Source: Eubacteriales bacterium (GTDB taxonomy: Bacteria; Bacillota; Clostridia; Oscillospirales; Oscillospiraceae). From it: DNA of 64,000 nucleotides. The DNA is taken from contig JAUNNH010000003.1 in the NCBI GenBank assembly GCA_030531505.1, forward strand, positions 1 to 64,000. Direction: 5' to 3'. A program made the translations under genes and the position numbers. Shown piece by piece: positions 6,955-16,972 of the stretch (the stretch's first letter is position 1; each line of letters begins with the position of its first letter). The notes beneath the pieces are model-generated. The model saw only the letters and a program-made list of their open reading frames with translations. It ran no database searches and was not told the DNA's origin.

Positions 6955-8025
6955 ATGCAGCAGCGGGCACTGCGCTGTTTTTCCTTTTTGCTGTACATGG
7001 GGGTCGCGGTGGGCGTCGTCTGGCTCAGCGTGCGCTTTGTCCTGCCCTGGGGCGCGCCCTTCCTGCTGGCCTTCGCGCTGGCGGCGGGGCTGGAGTACCC
7101 CGTGCGCGCACTGACGCGTCGGGGCTGGCGGCGGGGCGCGGCCTCGGCGCTCTGCAGTCTCGGCGCACTCGCGGTGGTGCTGTTTGTCCTTGTGCGGCTC
7201 GGAGCGCGCTGTCTCACGGCCGTCGCGGACTTTGCCAGGCGCGCGCCGGAACTGGTGCAGAGTCTGGCCGACGGCGCGGCACGGCTGGAGCGCGGCCTCT
7301 TCGCATATATCGACGCGGCGCCCCCGGAGCTCGGGGAACTGCTGCGCACGGCCCTCGACGGGATCGGTGAGACGCTCTGGACGGTCCCGGGCAGGCTCTC
7401 CCAGAGCGCGCTGGATGCGGCGAGCCGTGCCGCGCAGCACAGTCCGGACATGCTGCTCTTCGCCGTCACCTTCTCGCTCGGGACCTATTTTTTCTCCGCG
7501 GCCTTTCCCCGCGTCCTGCGCTTTCTGGAGGCGCAGCTCCCCTCTCAGGAGCGGCGTCGCCTGGCCGGATTCGGCCGGGATCTGCGCGGCAGCTTCGGGG
7601 GCTTCCTCCGGGCGCAGCTGCTGCTCATGCTCCTCACCTTCTTCGAGCTGCTGCTGGCCTTTCTGCTGCTGCGCCTGCGCCACGCGGCGGGCCTTGCCGC
7701 GCTCACCGCGCTCGTGGACGCGCTGCCGGTCTTCGGTACGGGGACGGTGCTGCTGCCCTGGGCGGCCGCGTCGCTCCTGCTGGGCAGAGGCGGCCGCGCA
7801 CTGGGCCTCGCCCTGTGCTGGGCGCTCGTGAATCTCACGCGAAGCGCCGCGCAGGCCAAGCTCCTCGGTGACCAGATCGGGCTGGACCCGCTGGCCTCCC
7901 TGCTTGCCGTCTATGTCGGCTGGCAGCTCGGGCGCGTCTGGGGGATGCTTCTCTGCCCACTGGTGCTCGTCACGCTCTGCCGGCTCAACGAAAAGGGCGT
8001 GCTGCACCTGTGGAAGAGCCTGTGA
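6955..8025 (+). CDS. AI-2E family transporter, YtvI-like sporulation membrane protein
   Basis: About 356 residues with six to eight hydrophobic helices. Two lie at the N-terminus (residues ~5-50 and 55-85), followed by a soluble helical region (~85-150) and then a dense C-terminal set with the family's LVDALPVFGTGTVLLPWA loop. This layout matches UPF0118/AI-2E proteins and in Firmicutes the sporulation protein YtvI. The exact substrate is not established for YtvI. The ATG at 6955 is preferred over GTG at 6946 because GGGGGTG lies 7-9 nt before it. It is divergent from the aspartate kinase gene and located in the cytoplasmic membrane. Confidence 0.8.
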   Translation: MQQRALRCFSFLLYMGVAVGVVWLSVRFVLPWGAPFLLAFALAAGLEYPVRALTRRGWRRGAASALCSLGALAVVLFVLVRLGARCLTAVADFARRAPELVQSLADGAARLERGLFAYIDAAPPELGELLRTALDGIGETLWTVPGRLSQSALDAASRAAQHSPDMLLFAVTFSLGTYFFSAAFPRVLRFLEAQLPSQERRRLAGFGRDLRGSFGGFLRAQLLLMLLTFFELLLAFLLLRLRHAAGLAALTALVDALPVFGTGTVLLPWAAASLLLGRGGRALGLALCWALVNLTRSAAQAKLLGDQIGLDPLASLLAVYVGWQLGRVWGMLLCPLVLVTLCRLNEKGVLHLWKSL

Positions 8026-8127
8026 CGGGGTTTCGTTGCGATTGCAATCCGGAGGAAAGAATGGTACGATAAATAAAGAGGGGACAACGCCGTTCCGGCG
8101 CGGATCCCCCAAGAAGGGATGGATGAT

Positions 8128-9474
8128 ATGAAGGCCCTTGCGATCGTGCTGTTCGGGACGAGCAGCAGGCTCGGTATCGCGCTCATGATACTGTATCTTG
8201 TCGGCCTGTGGCCGCTGCTGAAAAAGTCCGGGATCCCGGGCTGGTGGGCGCTGATCCCCTGCGCCAGGGAATATCAGCTGGCCCGCTGTGCCGGCCGTGA
8301 GCCGGAGGGGCGCGTGACCAGCGTGTGCGAATTTGCGGTGATCCTGGTTGGGCTCCTGTCGCGGACCGTCTCTGCGCGCATCGCAAACCCCGAGGATGCG
8401 AGCGGTGCGGTGTTGTCCCTTCTGATCCTGAACTTGGTGCTCCGCCTGACCATGCTGGTCTACAGTATCCGCGTGTACAGCGGTCTGATCGAGATCTATG
8501 GGCGCCGGCGCCGCTGGATGTGGCTGTGGATCCTGTGCCAGGCTCTCCCGGCGATGATCTGGGGCTATTCGAAGAAGTATCAGCCCTCGTGGCAGGTCGA
8601 GGAGATGCGCCGTGAGCTCGCGGCCATCGTCAGCAGCGGCTCTGCGGAGGTCCTGCAGGAGGGACTCACGGTGAACCTGCGTGAGCGGAGCGTGCGGGAG
8701 TTCTTCCAGAAGAAGGTCCTGCTGCGGGACGTGCACCTGAGCATCCCGCTCGGGCGCATGGTGCTGCTGCTGGGCGGCTCTGGCGCGGGCAAGACGGTGT
8801 TCCTCAACGCCGTAAGCGGCTATGAAAAGGCGGACGCCAGCGTGATGCTGGGCGGCGAGGACCTGTATCGGCACTACAAGAAGATGCAGTACCAGGTGGG
8901 CTATGCGCCGCAGTTCGACACCATGCGCGGCAAGGATACCATCTACAATACACTGCTGGACGCGGCGAGCCTGCGCCTGCCGCTGGATACATACGCCTCG
9001 GAGCGGAAAGCCCGCGTGGACGAGGTGCTGGACATCTTCGGGCTGACGCCCTCGCGCACGCATCTGGTGGAGAAGCTCTCCGGCGGTCAGCGCAAGCGTG
9101 TGTCGATCGCGATGGAATTCGTCAGCAATCCCTCGCTGTTCTTCCTGGACGAGCCGGACTCCGGCCTGGACGGCATCATGGCGCGGGAGCTCATGACCCA
9201 ACTGCGGCGCATTGCCGATCGGGGGAAGATCGTCATCGTGATCACCCACACCCCGGACCGTGTGATCGATCTTTTCGACGATGTGATCGTGCTGGCCAAG
9301 GACAGGGACCGCGTGGGGCGCCTCGCGTACTGCGGGAGCGTCCAGGGTGCCAGGGACTTTTTCGGGAAAAAGAGCATGGAGGAGATCGTCAAGTGCATCA
9401 ATCCCGAGAGCGTCGGCGGCGAGGGCCGGGCGGACGCGTTTATTGAGAAGTTTGCGGAGGTGCGGCATGGCTGA
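8128..9474 (+). CDS. ABCG-like ATPase with N-terminal membrane domain
   Basis: Residues ~1-150 hold about four transmembrane helices, including a KKSGIPGWWALIPCAREYQL segment like that seen in small DUF5684-type membrane proteins. Residues ~185-445 are an ABC ATPase with Walker A GGSGAGKT, signature LSGGQRKRVSIAMEF, Walker B LFFLDEPDSGLDG and an H-loop ITHTPDR. The SGGQRKRVSIAMEF form resembles the ABCG (WHITE/PDR) subfamily. The ATG at 8128 is chosen because AGAAGGG lies 9 nt before it. The stop overlaps the start of the following permease gene, so the two make one transporter. Fusion of a DUF5684-like membrane domain to the ATPase is unusual. The substrate is unknown. Confidence 0.85.
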   Translation: MKALAIVLFGTSSRLGIALMILYLVGLWPLLKKSGIPGWWALIPCAREYQLARCAGREPEGRVTSVCEFAVILVGLLSRTVSARIANPEDASGAVLSLLILNLVLRLTMLVYSIRVYSGLIEIYGRRRRWMWLWILCQALPAMIWGYSKKYQPSWQVEEMRRELAAIVSSGSAEVLQEGLTVNLRERSVREFFQKKVLLRDVHLSIPLGRMVLLLGGSGAGKTVFLNAVSGYEKADASVMLGGEDLYRHYKKMQYQVGYAPQFDTMRGKDTIYNTLLDAASLRLPLDTYASERKARVDEVLDIFGLTPSRTHLVEKLSGGQRKRVSIAMEFVSNPSLFFLDEPDSGLDGIMARELMTQLRRIADRGKIVIVITHTPDRVIDLFDDVIVLAKDRDRVGRLAYCGSVQGARDFFGKKSMEEIVKCINPESVGGEGRADAFIEKFAEVRHG

Positions 9475-10708
9475 GATGACTGTGAACGAAGCCGGACGGC
9501 GGCCGAGACGCTTCCGGCACCGCAGCCGGGGATCGCAGGTGTCGATCTATCTGGGCAAATTCCTGCGGATGTTCGTGTATCAGAACGAGTGGAAGGTACT
9601 GCCCATGGCGGCGGTCATCGCGGGCCTCGTCGCGATGGTGATCCGCTTCATGCTCTTCCAGAGCATGGAAGGAACGATGATGGGCACCCTGGCCCTGACC
9701 TGCGTCGGCATCTGGAACGGCTGCTTCAACTCCATCCAGGTAGTCTGCCGGGAGCGCGATGTCGTCAAGCGCGAACACCGCTCCGGCATGCACATCTCAG
9801 CCTATGTCATGGCGCACCTGATCTACCAGGGGATGCTCTGCCTGCTCCAGACCGGGCTGACCATGTTCATCTGCCTGAAGGTCGGCGTTGCCTTCCCCCG
9901 GCAGGGGATGTTCAGCTCCTCGATGATCGTGGACATCGGCATCACGCTCTTCCTCGTCACCTATGCCTCAGATGTCCTCGCCCTGTGGATCTCCAGCCTG
10001 GCCCACAACACGACGGCTGCCATGACCGTCATGCCCTTCGTGCTGATCTTTCAGCTCGTCTTCTCCGGCGGCATGCTGACGCTGCCGGAGTGGAGCGAAC
10101 CCCTCTCGGAGCTCACGATCTCCCGCTACGGGATCATGGCCCTGTCGGCGCAGGCGGACTACAATAACAGCCCACTGGCTTCGGTCTGGAACGCGGTCGT
10201 GGGTATGCGGGACCGGGAGATCAGCGGAAGCTTCACCGTCGGGGAGGCAGCGAAGCTGCTGGAAGACGGGGAAAACCCAACCGTTCGTGAGCTGCGGGAC
10301 ATGGAGTTCACGCGGACTATGACGGTGCGGGAATTTGCCCGGCTGGCGGAGGAGCAGGGTGTGATCGGCGCGTCGGAGCTGCTGGAGCCATTTGGGGACA
10401 GAGAAGTGACAGCCACGTTCACGCTCGGCGAGGCGGCGGATTATCTGCTTACCGAGCCCGAGGCGGAGAGCCTGCGCGAGACGGAGGTCCCGTACAAGAT
10501 GACAGTCGGACAGATCATCGACCTGGTCGGCTGGGAAAAGACCCGGACCGTGCTGCAGGATACGATGGCGGAAAACAGCTTCGTCGAGGAATACGTGCAG
10601 TCTCGCGGGAACATCGGGTTCTGCTGGCTGGTGCTCCTCTTCTACACGGGGGTCTACGCCGCGCTTGCGACGATTACCCTGGAGTTTATTGACAAGGACA
10701 AGCGCTGA
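9467..10708 (+). CDS. ABC-2 type permease with internally repeated extracytoplasmic loop
   Basis: The membrane partner of the upstream ABCG-like ATPase; the start overlaps its stop by 8 nt and follows GCGGAGGTG. Six hydrophobic segments are visible: five between residues ~40 and ~215, and one at the C-terminus (~385-405). Between the fifth and sixth lies a ~170-residue soluble loop. It contains four related 11-12 residue motifs: SFTVGEAAKLLE, TMTVREFARLAE, TFTLGEAADYLL and KMTVGQIIDLVG. This suggests an extracytoplasmic domain built by duplication, possibly for substrate capture or peptidoglycan contact. Transport direction and substrate are unknown; ABCG-type proteins are usually exporters. 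Confidence 0.82.
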   Translation: MAEMTVNEAGRRPRRFRHRSRGSQVSIYLGKFLRMFVYQNEWKVLPMAAVIAGLVAMVIRFMLFQSMEGTMMGTLALTCVGIWNGCFNSIQVVCRERDVVKREHRSGMHISAYVMAHLIYQGMLCLLQTGLTMFICLKVGVAFPRQGMFSSSMIVDIGITLFLVTYASDVLALWISSLAHNTTAAMTVMPFVLIFQLVFSGGMLTLPEWSEPLSELTISRYGIMALSAQADYNNSPLASVWNAVVGMRDREISGSFTVGEAAKLLEDGENPTVRELRDMEFTRTMTVREFARLAEEQGVIGASELLEPFGDREVTATFTLGEAADYLLTEPEAESLRETEVPYKMTVGQIIDLVGWEKTRTVLQDTMAENSFVEEYVQSRGNIGFCWLVLLFYTGVYAALATITLEFIDKDKR

Positions 10709-10721
10709 AACAAGGACAAAG

Positions 10722-10758
10722 GCAAGCCCGCCCTCCCGAAACAGGAGGGCGGGCTTGC
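10722..10758. terminator. Strong hairpin between converging genes
   Basis: Perfect 15-bp stem GCAAGCCCGCCCTCC / GGAGGGCGGGCTTGC with a 7-nt loop. It lies between the permease stop and the converging YitT gene. It lacks a long T-run on either side. Confidence 0.7.
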
Positions 10759-10776
10759 TGCGTTGCCAGCCTTATT

Positions 10777-11646
10777 TCATTCGTCCAGCTTGAAGCCCTC
10801 ACCGTGGACTTCAGTGGAGTTTACGACGAAGGTGAAGGCCCGTGGGTCTGTCTCGCGGATCAGGCGCAGGGTCTGAGCCAGCGCCCGCTGGCGCGTGACC
10901 GTGACGACCATCTGCTTTTCACCGCCGGTGTAGCCGCCCTGCGCCGGAATGAGCGTACTTCCGCGCTCCGTGTTCCGGTTCAGCGCCCGGCATACCTCCT
11001 CGCCCCGCTCGGTGACCGTATAGATCACCTTGGCATAGTCGACGCCCTGTGCGAGCGCGTCGATCACCTTCGAGGAGACCCAGATCGTGATGGCGGAATA
11101 GAGCGCGACCTCGATGTCCCGGAAGACGCACACCGCAAAGGCGACCACCGCCGAGTCCACGAAGAGCAGCAGGGTCCCGGAGGGGATATTCGGGAACAGG
11201 CGCTTGAGCAGCAGTGCCGCAAGATCGGTGCCGCCGGTACTGATGCCGCGCAGGAAGAGGATCCCGACGCCCAGCCCGGTCAGCACGCCGCCGAACACAG
11301 CGGCAAGCAGGGGGTTGTTGGTGTAGCCGGGGAGCAGGCTGTCGAAGAAGTCAATGAAAAAGGACAGCAGCACCGTGGCGATCAGCGTCATCGCGAGCGG
11401 GTGCGGTCCCTGCAGCCGCCAGGCCGCCAGCAGCAGCGGGATGTTCAGCAGCAGCGTCCAGACGCCGACGCGGATGGGCGAGACGGCAGCCAGCGCCGTC
11501 GCCATGCCGGAGACGCCTCCGGGCGCGATGTCGTTCGGGATGGTAAATACGGCGACGGCCAGACCGACGAGCATGCTGCCGAATAATGAGAACAGCACAT
11601 CCCGGATCAGCCCGGGCCAGCCACCGTTCCCCACAATCTGTTTCAT
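10777..11646 (-). CDS. YitT family membrane protein
   Basis: 289 residues. The N-terminal ~200 form five to six transmembrane helices, with the family's NDIAPGGVSGMATAL and FLRGISTGGTDLAALLL motifs. The C-terminal ~85 residues are a soluble DUF2179-like domain (VDYAKVIYTVTERGEEVCRALN..TLIPAQG). YitT proteins are widespread in Firmicutes and mostly of unknown function; some are linked to transport. The start has AAAGGAG 9 nt upstream. It converges on the ABC transporter and is followed by a strong hairpin. Monocistronic. Confidence 0.9.
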   Translation of the reverse strand: MKQIVGNGGWPGLIRDVLFSLFGSMLVGLAVAVFTIPNDIAPGGVSGMATALAAVSPIRVGVWTLLLNIPLLLAAWRLQGPHPLAMTLIATVLLSFFIDFFDSLLPGYTNNPLLAAVFGGVLTGLGVGILFLRGISTGGTDLAALLLKRLFPNIPSGTLLLFVDSAVVAFAVCVFRDIEVALYSAITIWVSSKVIDALAQGVDYAKVIYTVTERGEEVCRALNRNTERGSTLIPAQGGYTGGEKQMVVTVTRQRALAQTLRLIRETDPRAFTFVVNSTEVHGEGFKLDE

Positions 11647-11735
11647 AGCATATGGACTCCTTTGTGTATTGCCCGGCTATCGTATCACAAAAAAAGCGCG
11701 TCGTCCACGGCAATGCGGTAGCGAAGCAAAGCACG

Positions 11736-12257
11736 TCAGCCCCAGAGCAGGCGGCAGACCCAGGCCGCCGACAGAAAACAGGCGAGGTCCGCGCAGAGCG
11801 CGGCGGGGATTGCCCAGCGGCTGTCCTTCACGCCGGCTGCCGAGAGATAGACGGCCGCGACATAGAAGGTCGTCTCGCTCGAGCCGAGCATCACGGCAGC
11901 GGTGCGGCCTGTCAGGGAGTCAGGCCCGCAGCGCGCGATGAGCTCCGCCGCCGCGGCGAGGGCGGCGGAGCCCGAGAAAGGCCGCAGCAGCAGAAGAAGC
12001 CCTGTCTCCGGCGGGATGCCGAGGCGCTGCAGCAGCGGCGAGAGCCAGCGCTCAAAAAGCGAAAGAAGCGGGGAGGCCCGCAGCAGCGCGAGCGCCGGGA
12101 AAAGGACCAGCAGGGCGGGGAAGATGTCCAGCATGACGCGCAGCCCCTTGCGCGCGCCTTCCGTCAGCGCCCGGTAGCCGTCCACATCCCGCCGCAGGGC
12201 GAGGACGAGGCCCAGCGCGAGCAGCAGCGGCGCCGTCAGCGCGAGCAGGGCGTTCAC
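11736..12257 (-). CDS. spmB: Spore maturation protein B
   Basis: A 173-residue integral membrane protein with a Gate/nucleoside-recognition type domain. It contains RPFSGSAALAAAAELIARCGPDS and LGSSETTFYVAAVYLSAAGVK, hallmarks of SpmB. The GTG at 12257 overlaps the spmA stop (GTGA). There is no strong ribosome binding site of its own, so translation is probably coupled to spmA. SpmA/SpmB act in dehydration of the forespore core in Bacillus. The length is close to the ~178 residues usual for the family. Confidence 0.9.
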   Translation of the reverse strand: MNALLALTAPLLLALGLVLALRRDVDGYRALTEGARKGLRVMLDIFPALLVLFPALALLRASPLLSLFERWLSPLLQRLGIPPETGLLLLLRPFSGSAALAAAAELIARCGPDSLTGRTAAVMLGSSETTFYVAAVYLSAAGVKDSRWAIPAALCADLACFLSAAWVCRLLWG

Positions 12258-12826
12258 GGCCAGACGCGGCGCAGCAGTGCCGCGCTCCCGAGCCCTGCGG
12301 TCAGGGAGCAGAGCGTGCTGAACCAGACCGCGGGCAGGATATCGAAGGGCGCGGCGGCCCCGGCCGCGGCGCGCAGCGAGGCGATCGAAGCGGGCAGGAT
12401 CTGGAGAGAGGCGGTGTTGAGCACCACCAGCAGGCACAGCTCATCCCGCGCCGGAGTACCCAGCCGGGCCAGCCCCTGCGCGGCGCGGATCCCGGCAGGG
12501 GTAGCGGCGTTGCCCAGACCCAGGAGATTCGCACTGAGGTTCTCCGTCAGCGCGGCCAGGGTTTCCTCTTCCCGCGCGGCATGGGGGAACAGCCGCTGCA
12601 GCAGCGGCCGGAGCAGCCGCGCGAGCTGTCCGGCAAGGCCGCAGCGCTCCAGCAGCTCCAACACACTGCTCCACAGGCATACCCCTCCGCAGAGCTCCAG
12701 ACTGAAGCGGACAGCCTCGCCGGTGCCCGCCAGCATGGCCGCGCCGGCTGCCGGCGCCTGACCTGCCGCCAGCGCTGTCCAGGCGGAGAGCAGATAGAGA
12801 GCGAGCAGCAGAACGGTTATAGCCAC
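12254..12826 (-). CDS. spmA: Spore maturation protein A
   Basis: 190 residues, strongly hydrophobic, with the Gate-domain signature LGLGNAATPAGIRAAQGLARLG and DELCLLVVLNTASLQILPASIASLR, typical of SpmA. The GTG at 12826 is selected because GGGAGGAGG lies 9 nt upstream; an upstream ATG reading frame has no ribosome binding site. It is directly followed by spmB. Expressed during sporulation in relatives. No sigma-E-type promoter was recognised with confidence in the short upstream gap. Confidence 0.9.
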   Translation of the reverse strand: MAITVLLLALYLLSAWTALAAGQAPAAGAAMLAGTGEAVRFSLELCGGVCLWSSVLELLERCGLAGQLARLLRPLLQRLFPHAAREEETLAALTENLSANLLGLGNAATPAGIRAAQGLARLGTPARDELCLLVVLNTASLQILPASIASLRAAAGAAAPFDILPAVWFSTLCSLTAGLGSAALLRRVWP

Positions 12827-12890
12827 GGGCGATTGCCTCCTCCCATGAAGACGGAACAAAGGTTTTTTATGCTCCTTAAGAAAAATTCTA

Positions 12891-12918
12891 TTGACCGCTC
12901 TGCCAATTATGATATAAT
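12891..12918 (+). promoter_or_regulatory. Promoter of AbrB-type regulator
   Basis: TTGACC (12891-12896), a 16-nt spacer, TATAAT (12913-12918), about 75 nt upstream of the start codon at 12994. Confidence 0.75.
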
Positions 12919-12993
12919 ATTTAATATCACGTGAGAACACACGCGGCCGTCCGCGAGATACGAGCCGCGGGGAAGATAGAGAGGAGAAAGAGA

Positions 12994-13239
12994 ATGAAAT
13001 CGACTGGCATCGTCCGCAAGGTAGATGAACTGGGGAGAATCGTCCTGCCCATTGAGCTGCGCCGTACGCTGGATATTGCGGAAAAAGACGCGCTTGAGAT
13101 ATATGTTGAAGGGGACAGGATCATCCTGCACAAGGACCGCGATACCTGCATTTTCTGCGATGGGACCCGGGACCTGTGTGATTTCAAGGGTCGGTTTATC
13201 TGCGCTGACTGCCTGGCGAAGCTGAAGAGCGACTTCTGA
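12994..13239 (+). CDS. AbrB/SpoVT-type transition regulator with zinc-ribbon tail
   Basis: 81 residues. Residues 1-~48 are a swapped-hairpin AbrB DNA-binding domain (MKSTGIVRKVDELGRIVLPI..RRTLDIAEKDALEIYVEGDRIIL). The C-terminal ~30 residues hold two Cys-x-x-Cys pairs (CIFC and CADC), which should form a small zinc ribbon. This combination is common in clostridial AbrB homologues that control the move into stationary phase and sporulation. The ATG at 12994 follows GAGGAGA. It has its own promoter and is divergent from spmA. Confidence 0.9.
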   Translation: MKSTGIVRKVDELGRIVLPIELRRTLDIAEKDALEIYVEGDRIILHKDRDTCIFCDGTRDLCDFKGRFICADCLAKLKSDF

Positions 13240-13256
13240 AAGGTTAACACTGTGAA

Positions 13257-13289
13257 AAACGTGGCTGCGAGAACTTCGCAGCCACGTTT
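13257..13289. terminator. Bidirectional terminator
   Basis: Stem AAACGTGGCTGCGA / TCGCAGCCACGTTT with a short loop, between the AbrB-type gene and the converging methyltransferase gene; T-rich on both outgoing strands. Confidence 0.85.
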
Positions 13290-13301
13290 GTTGTATATGT
13301 G

Positions 13302-14018
13302 TCAAATGCGGTGGTAGATCCGGCGGAGCTCGGCGCTCTCCCCGCCGTCCGGCCCCGTGAGGAGCAGCGGCGCCTCGATCCGCAGTCCCGGCCGTCCGCC
13401 GCGGCGCCCCTCAACGAGCACCAGGCTCGGCGCGCTGTCCGCGCTTGTTGAGACCAGACGCAGCCGTTTCGGCTCGAGCGCATGCGCCGTCATCGTGACG
13501 AACAGCTCGCTCAGCCGCTCCGGCCGGTGGACAAGGCAGAAGCGCCCGCCGCTCGGCAGGAGCCAGGCCGCGGCCTGGCAGAGCTCCTCCAGCGAGCAGC
13601 TCGTCTCGCTCCGGGCGGCGGCCCGGGCGGGGTCAGGTGGAAGAGCACCGCTGCCGACAGGGAAGTAGGGCGGATTGGCCACGACGAGATCGAAGCTCCC
13701 GGCCGGGAAGAGCTGCCGATGGGCGCGGATATCGCCGGTGACGATGCGGGAGCGGCCGGTCAGGCCGTTTTGCTCCAGATTCGCCCGGGCGAGCGAAGCC
13801 GCACGCTCGTCCAGCTCAAGCCCGGTCATATCCAGCTGCGTTTCTCGCGCGAGCAGCAGGAGGGCGACGGCACCGGAGGCGCAGCCGAGATCAATGCCCC
13901 GCCGCGCGGGGCGGGTCGGGACGAAGGCGGCAAGCAGCACGCTGTCGGTGCTCAGGCGCTGGTTCTCGGCCTGGGCGAAGACCGGCCCGCCCGGCCAGAG
14001 TTCATGAAAGTCCGGCAT
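13302..14018 (-). CDS. tRNA1(Val) (adenine37-N6)-methyltransferase-like protein
   Basis: 238 residues with a class I SAM-dependent methyltransferase fold. Motif I is GIDLGCASGAVALLLLAR (~40-55), the acidic loop is GLELDERAA, and the catalytic motif is VVANPPYFP (~115). NPPY is typical of N6-adenine methyltransferases. N-terminal context (RLSTDSVLLAAF) is the usual start of the YfiC/TrmN6 group. The ATG at 14018 has AGGAGG upstream. It follows the ferredoxin gene on the same strand, with a terminator between them. Assignment to tRNA1 rather than another RNA substrate is by family resemblance only. Confidence 0.85.
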   Translation of the reverse strand: MPDFHELWPGGPVFAQAENQRLSTDSVLLAAFVPTRPARRGIDLGCASGAVALLLLARETQLDMTGLELDERAASLARANLEQNGLTGRSRIVTGDIRAHRQLFPAGSFDLVVANPPYFPVGSGALPPDPARAAARSETSCSLEELCQAAAWLLPSGGRFCLVHRPERLSELFVTMTAHALEPKRLRLVSTSADSAPSLVLVEGRRGGRPGLRIEAPLLLTGPDGGESAELRRIYHRI

Positions 14019-14047
14019 CACTGACCTCCTTCGGCAAAAAAGGGGCA

Positions 14048-14078
14048 TAAAAAACGGGCGAGTTCCCTCGCCCGTTTT
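14048..14078 (-). terminator. Terminator after ferredoxin gene
   Basis: Stem AAAACGGGCGAG / CTCGCCCGTTTT with a 4-nt loop. T-run on the outgoing minus strand. Confidence 0.85.
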
Positions 14079-14087
14079 CTCTGTGGA

Positions 14088-14258
14088 TCACGCGAGGCTG
14101 ATAGCCTCGGCGGGACACTGCGCCGCGCAGGCGCCGCATTCCAGGCACTTCTCCGGATCGATCTCATAGTGCAGCTCGCCCATGTCGATCGCCTCGGCAG
14201 GACACTGAGCAGCGCAGGAGCCGCAGGACAGGCACTCGTCGCTGATAACGTAAGCCAT
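14088..14258 (-). CDS. 2[4Fe-4S] ferredoxin
   Basis: A 56-residue clostridial-type ferredoxin. Two cluster motifs are complete: CLSCGSCAAQCP (~9-20) and CLECGACAAQCP (~39-50), each C-x2-C-x2-C-x3-C-P. It is a low-potential cytosolic electron carrier for anaerobic oxidoreductases such as pyruvate:ferredoxin oxidoreductase or hydrogenase. The ATG at 14258 follows AGGAGGTAAC. Monocistronic, with promoter 14312-14339 and its own terminator. This supports an anaerobic lifestyle. Confidence 0.97.
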   Translation of the reverse strand: MAYVISDECLSCGSCAAQCPAEAIDMGELHYEIDPEKCLECGACAAQCPAEAISLA

Positions 14259-14311
14259 GATGTTACCTCCTATGAAAAATGAATGACAGGCACAACGCCC
14301 ATTTCGCCCCC

Positions 14312-14339
14312 ATTGTAACACACATTGTCCAAAAATCAA
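14312..14339 (-). promoter_or_regulatory. Ferredoxin promoter
   Basis: Minus-strand TTGATT (14334-14339), a 16-nt spacer, TACAAT (14312-14317), ~55 nt before the start codon. Confidence 0.55.
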
Positions 14340-14490
14340 TTGAAAAATTTATGAACGGCTTTTCGGCCGCTGAAAAGCTGTCCATACTCTTTTCTGCGAT
14401 CGGATGTTTTTTTCGCCGGGGCGCGCTTTCGCCGCATTCGGCGGGGCGCAGGCGGCATAATAGATGCCGACGTCCGACAGGAGGGTAGCG

Positions 14491-16749
<2,259 letters not shown>

Positions 16750-16801
16750 GGGAGCCGCCGCCGGCCGGAAAAGAAAGTTAGCGGCATCAATCGTTTTTTG
16801 C

Positions 16802-16830
16802 TTGACATAACAAATTGAAAAAGGTAAAAT
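16802..16830 (+). promoter_or_regulatory. rny promoter
   Basis: TTGACA (16802-16807), a 17-nt spacer, TAAAAT (16825-16830). It gives a ~135-nt leader before rny with no recognised riboswitch. Confidence 0.85.
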
Positions 16831-16972
16831 AGATCGAATATTATTATGGGGGTATCTGGGGAATGCCTCCGTTGATAATTTCTTTTTCAACTTTGACAGG
16901 CTCTCCGCCTGTTTACAATTGAAACAGTAACCACCGCGAAATTCTGAAAGAATGGAGGTGTGTTTACTTACG

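Noticed and set aside
6310-9468. Minus-strand open frame of 1052 codons
   Set aside because: It is antisense to the YtvI-like and ABC ATPase genes. The latter have clear motifs and ribosome binding sites; long antisense frames are expected in GC-rich DNA.
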